This document shows, piece after piece, positions 1 to 9,600 of a stretch of 16,526 nucleotides of DNA; the stretch's first letter is position 1; every line of letters begins with the position of its first letter. The notes beneath the pieces are model-generated. The model was not told the origin of the DNA. It searched no databases and saw nothing but the letters and a program-made list of their open reading frames with translations. The translations under genes were made by a program, and so were the position numbers. The DNA comes from Muribaculaceae bacterium (GTDB lineage Bacteria > Bacteroidota > Bacteroidia > Bacteroidales > Muribaculaceae), in NCBI GenBank assembly GCA_017962285.1, contig JAGCVR010000083.1:1-16526 (forward strand), read 5' to 3'.

Positions 1-2048
1 CTCGTGCTCTTGCTGAGTTCCAGCGTGGTCTTTCCGTTCACCTGAGTGCCATTGGTGGCGGTAGGTTCTGTGCCGTTGGTGGTATAAACAATGGTGGCAT
101 CGGTATAGCTTGCTGCTATTGACACCGACAGCGTGTTTTCCTCATATTCTCCCGATGCCTTGTCGATCCAAACGCGCGGATTATACACCGAGCTGATGTA
201 GGTTGACGTAAGGTCGGTGGCGGTTCCGTCGCTGAACATATAGAACATGTCATGCCCCACTCCAGTAATATCGCTCGTCTGAGGTCCGTCATTGCCTTCG
301 GTAATAATGCAATTCAGGGTGTAACCGCTGTTTTTCTTCGTAAATGTCTTGTAGCTCCAGTCAAGTCCGCCCACGCCCTTGGAGTTGTTAAGCCGCGTGC
401 CTGGCCATGTGGCGGTAAGAATGCCGTCATCGTCCCATGCGTAGAGATATGGATTGCTGCCGCGCACATAGATGGTGATATCGTTAGTCTCAGTGTCGGT
501 GATTATATAACTGTAAACCTTCAGTTGCTGAACCACGCCGCCGGAAAGGATACCCACCTTGAGAGTGGTTGTTTCCGTAAAGGTGAACTGTGTTGAAGTA
601 GTCAGCTGTTCACTGCTTGCCGTGGGGGTAGTGCCGTCGGTGGTGTAAACCACCACGTCGCCTGCCACGCTTGGACGCACATTCACAGTGACGCTGCCCA
701 CATAGTTTCCGCTGGCCTTGTCCACAACCACTGTGCCGGTGGGAAGCGGAGTCTTGTCGGGAAGGGTCCATGGCTCCACACCGTCGCGTTTGCTCACACA
801 GTAGCGGAAGTTGTCGCCGTTCCACACGTCATAGTAGCCGTCGGGGCAACCCATGTCCTTGTCGGGACCGAGCTCAATGCACACCTCAGCCTTTTCACCG
901 CGAATCCAGAACGTGATACCTCCGTTGCGCTGCTCCACGTTGTCAATGGGGCTTGTATTGGTCACTCCGGCATAGCGGCGGCCACGGATACAGGCACGGA
1001 TAGCGTCTTTGTAGCTGGCATTGTCATAGTGCGGCTTAAGGATGCAAGGTGTGCCGGGCATCGCCAGGATAAATGCGTTGGCAGCTGCTATGTTGTTGCT
1101 TATTTTGCCGTCGCCGCGATAGGTATCGTGGTTGTCAACGAACGTAACGGCATAGCGTCGGTAATTGCCGTCGGCGGCAAGGCCGGCATTGTTCAGCGAA
1201 CCCCAGCTGCCGTTGTTGAATGCATCGTTCATCCTGAACTTAAGGGCAAAATCGAATGCCGCGCTCTGATATGCGCCGTCGGCATAGGTGCCGCGAATCC
1301 ACTGGGTGGTCAGCGTAAAGTCGTCATAGTATTCTCCCACTGAGAACAGTGGGGCTGCGCTCAGGTTATATTCTGCCACATAGCTGGGACTGAAGCCCTT
1401 CACCATGTCGTAGCGGAAACCTATGTAGCCCAGTTCTTCCTGAAGGAAGTTCAGATAGGTCTTGATGTTCTCGCGAACCTTAGCGTTGGTATGGTCAAGA
1501 TCGCGTGATCCGTCGAAGTTGTCGCCGGTGTCGGCGGCTCCAGTGGTATGGTATCCGTTGTAGTTGCACTCGTCGTTGTTGCAGATTCCGCTGTAATTGG
1601 TGTTATCCCAAGTGATAGAGTATCTCTTACCCGTGGTCTGTGAAGTGAATGTCTCCGGTGGGAAATAGCACCAGCCCTGATAACCGTTCTTGTGGTTAAC
1701 CACCACATCTTCTATGATGCCCGTGCCACGGGCCTTGTAGGTGGCTATCATGTTTTTCAGCTGCGACAGCGTACCGAAGCAACTGTTGTGGTTAAACCAC
1801 CAGCAAGGGTTGTAGCCCATCTGCTGCGAGTTCTGACCGTCGGCGCTCTGACCGCTCTGCGGCACCCAGATCAACTCGAAATAAGTGGCATAGTCATCCA
1901 CATTGTTGGTCATTGCGGTCCACGTTGTCGTGGTGTAGTCGTCCCAGGAGAAGCCCTGCATCATCACACCGCCGTAATTACTGGGCCAGCCCTGTCCCAC
2001 AGCCAGAAATGGCAGCATTGCAACAAGTGCAAATAAAAACTTTTTCAT
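1..2048 (-). CDS. GH13 alpha-amylase with CBM26-like and Fn3-like modules (3' end cut by window)
   Basis: Predicted endo-acting alpha-1,4-glucan hydrolase. 682 residues are visible from the ATG at 2048 and the frame is open to the window edge, so the C-terminus is missing. Residues 1-19 are a signal peptide without a lipobox Cys, so the enzyme is probably periplasmic or secreted. The GH13 barrel spans about 25-410 with all four conserved regions: DVVVNH (114-119), FRYD with nucleophile D214, SVGE with acid/base E239, and FVDNHD with transition-state Asp D308. The pattern (QGFSWD near the start, LDHTN before region II, PGTPCI after region IV) resembles the plant/archaeal-type GH13_6/7 group. 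Then follow a chitobiase-C-terminal/Fn3-like module (about 441-517), a CBM26-like starch-binding module (about 523-612, with YLYAWD and WPG), and the start of a second Fn3-like module (about 627-682). It holds the place of susG after susF but has its own promoter and operator. Confidence 0.93.
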   Translation of the reverse strand, partial: MKKFLFALVAMLPFLAVGQGWPSNYGGVMMQGFSWDDYTTTTWTAMTNNVDDYATYFELIWVPQSGQSADGQNSQQMGYNPCWWFNHNSCFGTLSQLKNMIATYKARGTGIIEDVVVNHKNGYQGWCYFPPETFTSQTTGKRYSITWDNTNYSGICNNDECNYNGYHTTGAADTGDNFDGSRDLDHTNAKVRENIKTYLNFLQEELGYIGFRYDMVKGFSPSYVAEYNLSAAPLFSVGEYYDDFTLTTQWIRGTYADGAYQSAAFDFALKFRMNDAFNNGSWGSLNNAGLAADGNYRRYAVTFVDNHDTYRGDGKISNNIAAANAFILAMPGTPCILKPHYDNASYKDAIRACIRGRRYAGVTNTSPIDNVEQRNGGITFWIRGEKAEVCIELGPDKDMGCPDGYYDVWNGDNFRYCVSKRDGVEPWTLPDKTPLPTGTVVVDKASGNYVGSVTVNVRPSVAGDVVVYTTDGTTPTASSEQLTTSTQFTFTETTTLKVGILSGGVVQQLKVYSYIITDTETNDITIYVRGSNPYLYAWDDDGILTATWPGTRLNNSKGVGGLDWSYKTFTKKNSGYTLNCIITEGNDGPQTSDITGVGHDMFYMFSDGTATDLTSTYISSVYNPRVWIDKASGEYEENTLSVSIAASYTDATIVYTTNGTEPTATNGTQVNGKTTLELSKST

Positions 2049-2130
2049 ATATATGTTTCGTTTTTTTGTATTAATTTTCAGGCTTTAATACCAGAGTCAA
2101 GGGAAAAACCGCCTTCAACTCCAATTTCCA

Positions 2131-2161
2131 CAAAAATACTAACTCTCCTTTTCATTACACA
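2131..2161 (-). promoter_or_regulatory. Predicted promoter of the GH13 amylase gene
   Basis: Read on the minus strand, 2138-2131 is TATTTTTG, a perfect match to the Bacteroidetes -7 consensus TAnnTTTG. Nineteen nt upstream, 2161-2158 is TGTG, a 3-of-4 match to the -33 TTTG. The predicted start of transcription is near 2124, giving a leader of about 76 nt. An alternative is the weaker -7 TATATTTA at 2172-2165, paired with the TTTG inside the operator (2198-2195), but its 22-nt spacer is too long. I prefer the first because its spacing to the operator is the same as at susC. Confidence 0.6.
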
Positions 2162-2191
2162 TTATAAATATATTATAATATAAAAAAATCA

Positions 2192-2207
2192 GTGCAAACG
2201 TTTGCAC
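2192..2207. promoter_or_regulatory. LacI-family operator upstream of the amylase gene
   Basis: GTGCAAACGTTTGCAC is a perfect 16-bp inverted repeat with a central CpG, the classic form of LacI/PurR/CcpA-family sites. The same 16-mer, plus a preceding A (17 identical bases), occurs at 9883-9899 next to the lacI-type gene of this window. It lies 30 bp upstream of the proposed -33 element of the amylase promoter. That the neighbouring LacI-family protein binds it is an inference from identity and proximity. Confidence 0.85.
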
Positions 2208-2279
2208 CGCAACACCACCCCCGACCTGGCTCTCATTAATTGATTTTGCAACCGCCTCAACAATTACTGCGACTTCCGC

Positions 2280-2317
2280 AAAAACAAGAAAGCCGATCCT
2301 TCGTGGACCGGCTTTCT
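2280..2317 (-). terminator. Rho-independent terminator of the susCDEF operon
   Basis: A nine-pair stem (2287-2295 with 2309-2317, core AGAAAGCCG/CGGCTTTCT) continues past one A-C mismatch into three more pairs (2297-2299 with 2305-2307) around a TTCGT loop. On the minus strand it is followed by TTGTTTTT (2287-2280). It begins 27 nt after the susF stop and so closes the susCDEF transcript before the amylase gene, which has its own promoter. Confidence 0.9.
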
Positions 2318-2344
2318 CAGATTATCTTGGAGAGTCACTCTCGC

Positions 2345-3772
2345 TTATTCGATAAAGTAGTTGGCGTCACCATCGCACCAAGCGCGGAGCTGAATCTTGT
2401 AGTGTCCGGCTGTTGCAGGGATGTTGTCACCATCCTGGCACAAACCGTTGGCACCGTCAAGACCCCAGTTGATAGCCCAACCGTGGTCAGCACGGAACTT
2501 GAACTCACCGTCGGTGAGGTCGCCTTCCCATTCCCACATACCAGAATTCTCATTGTAAACCATTTCGTACTCAGTGCCCCAGTTGGTATCGCCATTGATT
2601 GCGCTTCCAATCATGGTAATCACGCTGATTGGAGTGAGTTTGCCAATCATGGTACCCAGGTCAACCTCGATCATGTAGTAACCAGTCTGAGGTGCAGGAA
2701 CATTCGGGCCACCAGTATCACCAAGGATAAAGGTGTTGGGCTCGCTGCCTTCGCTCACATATTCCCAGTCGCCGGACCAGTCACCCTCGTTCGGACGGAA
2801 CTTGAACTCACCATTGAGCCAAGCAAATCCACGATACTGACCATTATTGTCCTTGCAACGCATAGGAATTACACTGCTCCAACCGGTATTCACACCAACT
2901 TCATAAATGTACTCGGTGAAGTTAAGTGGTTCAATGCTGAATTCACCAGTCATGAAGTTAACCGTGATGCGGATAACCTTAGCAGGATAATCAGCGGGGC
3001 TGAACTTGAATGCGAAGGCCTCAACGTCGTTCATGCCGATAGTAACCTTACCCGACAGACCGTTTTCGCCATTCACCTCGTAACCAACAAATTCGCCGTC
3101 CCAGAAGTTTTCGCGCTCAAGGGCACTCTGACCAAAGATCTTGAACCAGTTGTCGGCAGGTTCGCCATTTTCCTCTGTGATAGGCACAACCACTGAGAAT
3201 ACAGGATTCTCGTATGGATCCATGCCACCGTTGCTCAGAGGATAGCTTGTGTCGCCACCAGCCCAGCCGTTGCTTGTTCCGATGTAGTAGTAAGCACTTT
3301 CAATAACCGGAGCATCGGGCTTAACTTTAAACACCATAGGATCCTTGCCACGGAGACGGGTTGCGCTGTTGCCATCGCCAACTATTGCCTCCACATAGGC
3401 CTCGATATCACGAGCCACCGGTTCGCGTCCATACATACTGAGAACCAAAGCCTCAAGTTCGGCACGATCCACAGTACCATCCGCGTCGATGGGAAGAATG
3501 GTACCGCCAATTATCAGGCGATAAATTACATTGCTGAAATCTGCGCTCGTCTGAGCAACAGAAACATCTGCCACTTTCACACGCGTAACTTCAGGATCGA
3601 GTTCAGCATAGTCGATCACGCCTGAAACAGGCGCAAAAGTCAAGCCACCCACAGTTACCTGAGCCGGTGCATCATTCGTATTCTGCGACAGCCAGTCGCC
3701 GAAGTCCTCGTTACACGAAGTGAGAGCGAGTGCGGCAAAGGCTATCATCAAATATGATTTTATCTTCATCAT
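2345..3772 (-). CDS. susF: SusF-like outer-membrane starch-binding lipoprotein
   Basis: 475-aa lipoprotein with a type II signal (lipobox LTSC, Cys20) and an acidic stretch after the Cys (NEDFGD) that fits surface exposure. An N-terminal Ig-like SusE-type domain (about 30-150) is followed by three repeated starch-binding modules at about 157-283, 286-381 and 383-475. The second and third share the GEFKFR motif (321-326, 422-427), and the third has the Trp-rich FKFRADHGWAINWG segment, also seen in the neighbouring SusE-like protein. One Ig domain plus three modules and about 480 aa is the known SusF layout. The role is to bind starch at the cell surface, not to cleave it. ATG codons at 3772 and 3769 are equally plausible starts. 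It lies 25 nt after susE and is the last gene of the operon. Confidence 0.9.
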   Translation of the reverse strand: MMKIKSYLMIAFAALALTSCNEDFGDWLSQNTNDAPAQVTVGGLTFAPVSGVIDYAELDPEVTRVKVADVSVAQTSADFSNVIYRLIIGGTILPIDADGTVDRAELEALVLSMYGREPVARDIEAYVEAIVGDGNSATRLRGKDPMVFKVKPDAPVIESAYYYIGTSNGWAGGDTSYPLSNGGMDPYENPVFSVVVPITEENGEPADNWFKIFGQSALERENFWDGEFVGYEVNGENGLSGKVTIGMNDVEAFAFKFSPADYPAKVIRITVNFMTGEFSIEPLNFTEYIYEVGVNTGWSSVIPMRCKDNNGQYRGFAWLNGEFKFRPNEGDWSGDWEYVSEGSEPNTFILGDTGGPNVPAPQTGYYMIEVDLGTMIGKLTPISVITMIGSAINGDTNWGTEYEMVYNENSGMWEWEGDLTDGEFKFRADHGWAINWGLDGANGLCQDGDNIPATAGHYKIQLRAWCDGDANYFIE

Positions 3773-3797
3773 TTTCTTAAAAATTTTAGCGTTTCAC

Positions 3798-4976
3798 TTA
3801 TTGTACTGCCACCACACGGTAGAAACCTGTGATGTCATCGAGATAGATAGCCCACTTACCGGCTTCAATACCTATGTTCTTGCCACCATTGGTTGCAAAT
3901 CCGTAGGCATTCAGTTCGCCGTCTTCTGAACCATAGCCCCAGTTGGTGCCCCAGTCGTGGTTTGCACGCATCTTGAACTGTGTGGTTTGGTCTACGGAGA
4001 TTACTGTGGTCCACATGTGATTGTTTTCACCTGCACCTGCAGCTGGTATCATGTCGATATCAGTCTCCCAGTCGTCGTTCAAGCCAATCACGCTCACTGT
4101 GCTGTAAGCGCTTGAGGAAACTTCAAGTTTCTCGAACGATACCACCTTCTCTTCCTTGGTGTCGAACTCAAGACGATAGAAGCCAGGACCATCGGTTGCT
4201 TCAATGTTTCCACTGCCACCGTCGTTGTAAGCGAATTCACCGCCAGTCATACCTACCTGTACGTTCCAGTCGCCAAGAGTCTGAATTATCTTGAAGCCTG
4301 CACCGTCATAGAGGTAAACAGTTGCTGCGATGTGACCGGTTCCGTCGGCTGCATACTCATATTCCTTCATCAGAGGAATTGGGAAGCAAGCCCATTTTCC
4401 GCTTTCATCCTTTGAATTATTCCAAGAGCCGTCGCCGATACATGCACCGATGAGCCACCAGTAGATAGGTTCTTCGTCAACCATCGGCACGAAGTAAGGA
4501 AGAACGGTGAGTTTCTGCCAGTTCGAATAAACGCGGTTTTCACCTTCCACATCATCGGCGAGCTGAGCTGTCATGCGGATCCACAATGGCATTTCCTCGG
4601 CAACGAAGTCGGCTTCATTCTCGATGTTCTTCATTTCCAATATTGCCTTGTTGATTTCAGCTGCTGTCACTTGATAAGTGATGTCGGTTGTGGTTGGCTC
4701 CAACTGATGGATTTCTCCTTCAGAAGCATTCTCAACGAGTGCTATCTGAGCACCCATGGTAACCTGAACAGGTGCGCCATAGTCGGGGCGCGACGCTGCT
4801 TTTAGCTCTATTACGTTGCTGTTCTCGAGGTCAATCGTCACGCCGCTCATTGCCGGAGCATAAAGCTCAAAGCCGTCGGGCGTACGAAGTACCGGGTTGT
4901 CGTCACGGTCGGTTTCACAAGCTGTGAACAAACCTAAACCCAAGAGCAACATAGCCATTATTTTAATTTTCTTCAT
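3798..4976 (-). CDS. susE: SusE-like outer-membrane starch-binding lipoprotein
   Basis: 392-aa lipoprotein with lipobox FTAC (Cys20) and acidic residues just after it (ETDRDD), consistent with surface export. The N-terminal part (about 30-165) is Ig-like, as in the SusE family. Two starch-binding modules follow, at about 170-285 (starting IYWWLIGACIGDGSWNN) and about 292-392 (FKMRANHDWGTNWG at 334-347). One Ig domain plus two modules and about 390 aa is the SusE layout, against three modules in SusF. It lies 50 nt after susD and 25 nt before susF in the same transcript. The naming rests on domain count, position and length, because SusE/F proteins are poorly conserved in sequence. Confidence 0.88.
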   Translation of the reverse strand: MKKIKIMAMLLLGLGLFTACETDRDDNPVLRTPDGFELYAPAMSGVTIDLENSNVIELKAASRPDYGAPVQVTMGAQIALVENASEGEIHQLEPTTTDITYQVTAAEINKAILEMKNIENEADFVAEEMPLWIRMTAQLADDVEGENRVYSNWQKLTVLPYFVPMVDEEPIYWWLIGACIGDGSWNNSKDESGKWACFPIPLMKEYEYAADGTGHIAATVYLYDGAGFKIIQTLGDWNVQVGMTGGEFAYNDGGSGNIEATDGPGFYRLEFDTKEEKVVSFEKLEVSSSAYSTVSVIGLNDDWETDIDMIPAAGAGENNHMWTTVISVDQTTQFKMRANHDWGTNWGYGSEDGELNAYGFATNGGKNIGIEAGKWAIYLDDITGFYRVVAVQ

Positions 4977-5026
4977 AATTATTCTCTGTTTTAAATGTTT
5001 CTTTTAAGTTCAAAAACATTAATTGT

Positions 5027-6631
5027 TTATCTCAAGTTCGGGTTTGCGATGATATCCGTGCTTGGAATCGGGAATGTGTTCTGGTCGGCACTGAACTGTG
5101 CGCCTTCGTATGTTCCACCCATCCATTGCCACTTATACTGACTCTGGCCACCATAGAGACCGAAACGGATAAGGTCCATGCGGCGACGTCCTTCCCAACC
5201 GAACTCACGCGACCACTCGTCGATAATCTGGTTCAGGTTGAAGTTGGCGAGGTCGCTGTTGGCGTTTGCACGGTTGCGGAGTTCCTTAATCTTATCCAGA
5301 CCATCGGCTGAGCAAGAACCGCCGTTAAGACGTGCGTCAGCCTCGGCGTAAGTCAGGTAAGCTTCAGCAAGGCGAAGCACCGGGATGTCGTTGTCGGGGA
5401 ATTCTCCACTTGGGTCGCTGGTTGCGCCACCGTCGCTGCGTACACCAATGAATTTGATGTAGGCATGACCGTTCTTATAGGCACTTTCATCGGTGATGTC
5501 GAGAGTGTGTCCCTTTGTGTAGAACAAAGCACGGTCGTCGCCAGCCGAAAGAGTAAGGTCGAACGGAGTTCCTGCAGGAGCGTCGTTGTTGGGGAAGAAC
5601 TTCTGCACGAATTGTGGACGTGCGTGGTTACCTGCCCAGTTCTGACTCGAACCGCAAGGATAATCGGCATCAAGGTCACCATCCTTCATAGCGCAGATGA
5701 AGAACAAGCCGCAACCATAGGAGCGGGTTGCCTGACCGTCTTGGAGAACGGGGAAGATGTTTTCGTTCTGAGCGCCATTCTCGTTGTTGTCGCCCATGAA
5801 GAGCATCTGATAAGCGCTCCACTGGTTCCTACCGGTCTTGTGAAGTGAGTAACCGCTCTTCATAGTCTTGTCGGCATAAGTCTTGGCATCGGCCCAGCGT
5901 TCTGTTCCGGTGTAAACCTTAGCATTGAGATACAGGCGGGCAAGCATGAGCAATGCGGCAGCCTTGTCAACGCGGCCGTAAGTATTGGTGCGGGCGTCGG
6001 CAAGAACTTCGTTGCTTTCTTCTTCTCCTGCAATCTGCTTGAGCTCAGTTTCAATCCATATAAACATGTCGGCACGGCTGCGTTTCACGGCAAGCTCGGT
6101 GCTGATGTGGTCGATGAATGCTATGTCACCAAAGAGGTCCATCACCTGATAGTATGTGTAGGCACGCAGGAAACGAACTTCTGCACGCTGGCGCAGAGTA
6201 TATTCGTCGGTAGCCTCCACTGTCTGGTCGAGGAAGAAGTTGGCAAGTGTTATTCCAAAGTACGCACGGTCGTAGAACATGCGGAGCATTGGGTGAGTGT
6301 CACCACACATGTTGTGGTCGAACTCGGGGATACCGGCGTCGCCCCACACGCAGTGAGCCTCGTCGGTTGTCAGTTCGTTGGAGTTCCAGAGCTGGCGGAG
6401 AAGTCCGCTCTGACCACCACCGCCGTCAGTTGAATAAGTGTCGGGGTTTGAGTCCCAGCTCTGACCAGTAACGCCAAAGTTGGCATAAACGCGGTTGAAC
6501 ACTGCGTCCTGGTCGAATTCAGAGTTCTGCTGAGGGTTGATGTTCTCAACATGGATGTCGTTGATACACGACGTCGTGCCGAGAGCGAATATCGCAATCA
6601 CTGCAGCAGTTAATATCTTGTTTAATTTCAT
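5027..6631 (-). CDS. susD: SusD/RagB-family glycan-binding lipoprotein
   Basis: 534-aa surface lipoprotein that forms the lid of the SusC channel and binds the incoming glycan. The signal peptide ends in TTSC (Cys22), followed by INDIHVENINPQQ. The early segment LLRQLWNSNELTTDE, the helix-rich middle with several TPR-like segments, and the C-terminal block with WSREFGWEGRRRMDLIRFG are hallmarks of the SusD family. The length is close to that of the starch protein SusD (about 550 aa). It lies 24 nt after susC. The starch specificity is inferred from the susE, susF and amylase neighbours; I could not match individual starch-contacting residues by eye. Confidence 0.95.
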   Translation of the reverse strand: MKLNKILTAAVIAIFALGTTSCINDIHVENINPQQNSEFDQDAVFNRVYANFGVTGQSWDSNPDTYSTDGGGGQSGLLRQLWNSNELTTDEAHCVWGDAGIPEFDHNMCGDTHPMLRMFYDRAYFGITLANFFLDQTVEATDEYTLRQRAEVRFLRAYTYYQVMDLFGDIAFIDHISTELAVKRSRADMFIWIETELKQIAGEEESNEVLADARTNTYGRVDKAAALLMLARLYLNAKVYTGTERWADAKTYADKTMKSGYSLHKTGRNQWSAYQMLFMGDNNENGAQNENIFPVLQDGQATRSYGCGLFFICAMKDGDLDADYPCGSSQNWAGNHARPQFVQKFFPNNDAPAGTPFDLTLSAGDDRALFYTKGHTLDITDESAYKNGHAYIKFIGVRSDGGATSDPSGEFPDNDIPVLRLAEAYLTYAEADARLNGGSCSADGLDKIKELRNRANANSDLANFNLNQIIDEWSREFGWEGRRRMDLIRFGLYGGQSQYKWQWMGGTYEGAQFSADQNTFPIPSTDIIANPNLR

Positions 6632-6655
6632 AGTTTCTTTATCCTTTTAAAGTTA

Positions 6656-9600
6656 TTAGAAATTCAAGTTAAGTCCCACTATTGCAGTGAATGGACGAGG
6701 ATAAATATTGTTGTCGATACCACCGGTGTGTTCAGGATCGATTCCGCTGTACTTGGTCCAAGTGTAGATGTTCTGTGCAGTAGCATAGATACGTCCGCTC
6801 AGACGAGAGTTGAACAGCTTGTCGAACGAATAACCGAGTGTAATGTTGTCGAGTTTGAGGTAAGAAGCGTTCTCTACGAAGAGGTCGCTCTGCCATGCAT
6901 AGATACCTGGGTTGGTGAAACCGAGGGCAACTGTTTCGGGAAGCATGTTCGAGATGTAACCGAGTGTGCTGTAAATACCAGCCTTACCCGAGTTGAGCTT
7001 GTTGCTCAGGTTGTTGTTGTAAACATAGTTGCCAAGAGCCACGCGTGCGCTGAAACCGAGGTCCCAGTTCTTCCACACGAGTTTGCTGCTCAAGCCCATG
7101 GTTACATCTGGAGATGCCTTGTAGTAGAAGTAGCGGTCGTCACTGTTCACCACGCCGTCGCCGTTGCGGTCAACATAGGTGTTGGGGATTGCGCGTCCGT
7201 TCTGGTCGTAGCACTGCTGGAACACATAGAATGCGCTCGAGTTGTAACCGGTCTGATATGCCATCACTGTAGAACCTGTACCACCGGAGATTCCTCCGCG
7301 TTCGATGAGGTCACCAACCAGCTCGTCGATCTTGTTCTTGTTGTAGGTCACGTTGTAGTTGATTTCCCATGCCCAGTCGCGGGTCTTGATAGGACGAACT
7401 GTCAAAGCACCTTCAACACCGGTGTTGTGGAGTTCACCCACGTTCGCCATGATACGGTTCTTAAAGTTGCTACCTGCAGCCACTGTCACCTCGTTCAAGA
7501 GGTCGGTGGTCTTGCGATAGTACCAGTCAAAGTTCACAACGATGCGGTCGTTGAGGAATGCGAGGTCGAAACCGGCATTGTAAGTTGTGGTCTTTTCCCA
7601 AGTCTTGTCGGCATTGTATGCATCGGGACGGGAAGTTCTGCCATCACCCTCAGCTCCATAGTATGCGTGGTCATTGTTTGGAGTGAATGTCGGCAGATAA
7701 GTGTAGTCGCCGATACCTTCCTGCTGACCTGTGATACCCCAGCCCAAACGGATCTTGGCATCGTTTACAGCCTGAACATCGCGCAGGAAGCTTTCGCCCT
7801 TAATACGCCATGCGAGAGCTGCAGATGGGAAGTAACCCCATTGTTTGTTGTTGTCGTTCTTCCAGTTGAAGCGCGAGCTGCCGTCGGCACGGATTGTGGC
7901 TGTCAAGAGGAAGCGGTTGTCGAACGAGTAGTTCAAACGTCCGAAGAACGAAACCAGGTAGTTTTCGGTCTTATATCTGGTTTCAGACTCAGGATTGTTG
8001 ATCATCTCACCGCCATGAATAGTGTTGCTCAGCTGATAAGTTCCGTAGCCGTACCAGTCTGTGGACTGATGATAGTGGCTCCACTCGTAACCACCCATGA
8101 TGTCGAAGTGGTGCTTGTCGGTGAAGTCTTTCATATACTGGGCATAGGTCGAAAGCTGCAAGGTGTAGTTGTTAGCCTTGTTCCATCCGGTCCAGCCGAA
8201 GTAGTTGTTGCTGAAAGAATACGGAGTGATGTCGTTGTTGCTGCGACCACTGTAGAGGTTGGTTGCACCTGTCACGTGAAGAGTAAGGTCTTCGAAACCG
8301 TGGATGCGATAGTCGAGGTCGATGCTGCCGGTGAACGTACCGTTGCGGGAGCGGTTGTTCTGCTGCTCAAGCATTGCCACGGGGTTGCCCGGAGTCTGGG
8401 CGCGGCTCTGCCATTCCCAGTCGGGAGCGCCTTCGATATTAGCCTTCTGATACCACTGAGTGTAACCGTCGAAGTAGTTGTTGAACACATCGTTGTTGGC
8501 CTTAACGGGCTTAGTGGGGTCATAATACAAAGCGTTGCCCACAGCACCTTCGTCAGCAATGTGCATGCGAGCAATCATACCCTTGGCGTTCAAGTTCACT
8601 TTCAGGTGATCGTTGAGCAGACTCGGCGACAGATTCACACCGATGGTGTAGCGCTTGAAGTCACTGCCCTTGAGGATACCCTGCTGGTCGGTGTAACCGA
8701 ACGACAGACGATACGGCAGAATCAGGTTGCCGAGCTTGCCGCCTGTAACGCTCAGGTTGTGGTCGTGGCTTACAGCAGTGCGGTACACTTCTTTCTGCCA
8801 GTCGGTGTCGGCAAAGTGCTGAACGCCGTCATTGTCATACCAACCGAGAGCGCGGTAAGCGTCGCTGTCCTCTCCGTAAAGGTTCGTCACCAGATTGATG
8901 AAACCGGCTGCGTTGTAGGGCTTGAGAAGGTCCTTCTTCATGCTCACGCTCACATTGCCGTTGTAGCTGACCTTAACGTCGGATCCTGCTTTTCCTTTCT
9001 TAGTGGTGATAATCACAACGCCATTCGATGCACGGCTACCGTAGATTGCCGTGGCACTTGCGTCTTTCAGTACGGTGAATGTCTCGATGTCGTTAGGGTT
9101 AACCATTGCGAGGGGGTTCATACCACCCTGCATGTCACCGTAGCCGTCCATGAGCAGTCCGTCGATTACGATAAGTGGATTGTTGCTTGCATTCAGCGAA
9201 GATCCTCCACGAATCTTAATCTCGGTATTAGCACCAGGTTTACCACTGTAAGTTGTTACATTCACACCGGCAACCTTACCAGCGAGCATGTCTTGAGCAT
9301 TGGTGTTCAAACCATGGTTCTGACTGTCGGGGGTGAGTGCCGTAACTGCTCCAGTCAAGTCGCTCTTCTTTGCGCGGCCGTAACCAATCACCACCACTTC
9401 ATCAAGAAGTTGCTGGTCGTCCTGGAGAGTAACAACCAAATTTGGGGCTGCCGCAACTGTCTGTTCAGCATAGCCCACCGAACTAATGAGGAGCTGGGCT
9501 CCCGCTGCCACATTCGAGAGCGTGAAGTTGCCGTCAAAGTCGGTAACAGTACCGGCCTGAGTGCCAACAACACGAACTGATGCGCCAATCACGGGCTCGC

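Noticed and set aside
2240..3196. 318-codon open frame antisense to susF
   Set aside because: It runs through the terminator and the susF coding region in reverse, without any family resemblance; a shadow of susF codon use.
5262..5271. CGTTTGCAC-like operator half inside susD
   Set aside because: Only one half is present; the partner half has no match and the site is in conserved coding sequence. Similar halves near 785 and 15810 are also coding.
6728..9580. 950-codon open frame on the plus strand, antisense to susC
   Set aside because: It mirrors the susC reading frame, has no recognizable domain or signal, and is rich in Val, Cys and His as expected from reverse-complemented codons. SusC on the other strand is certain.
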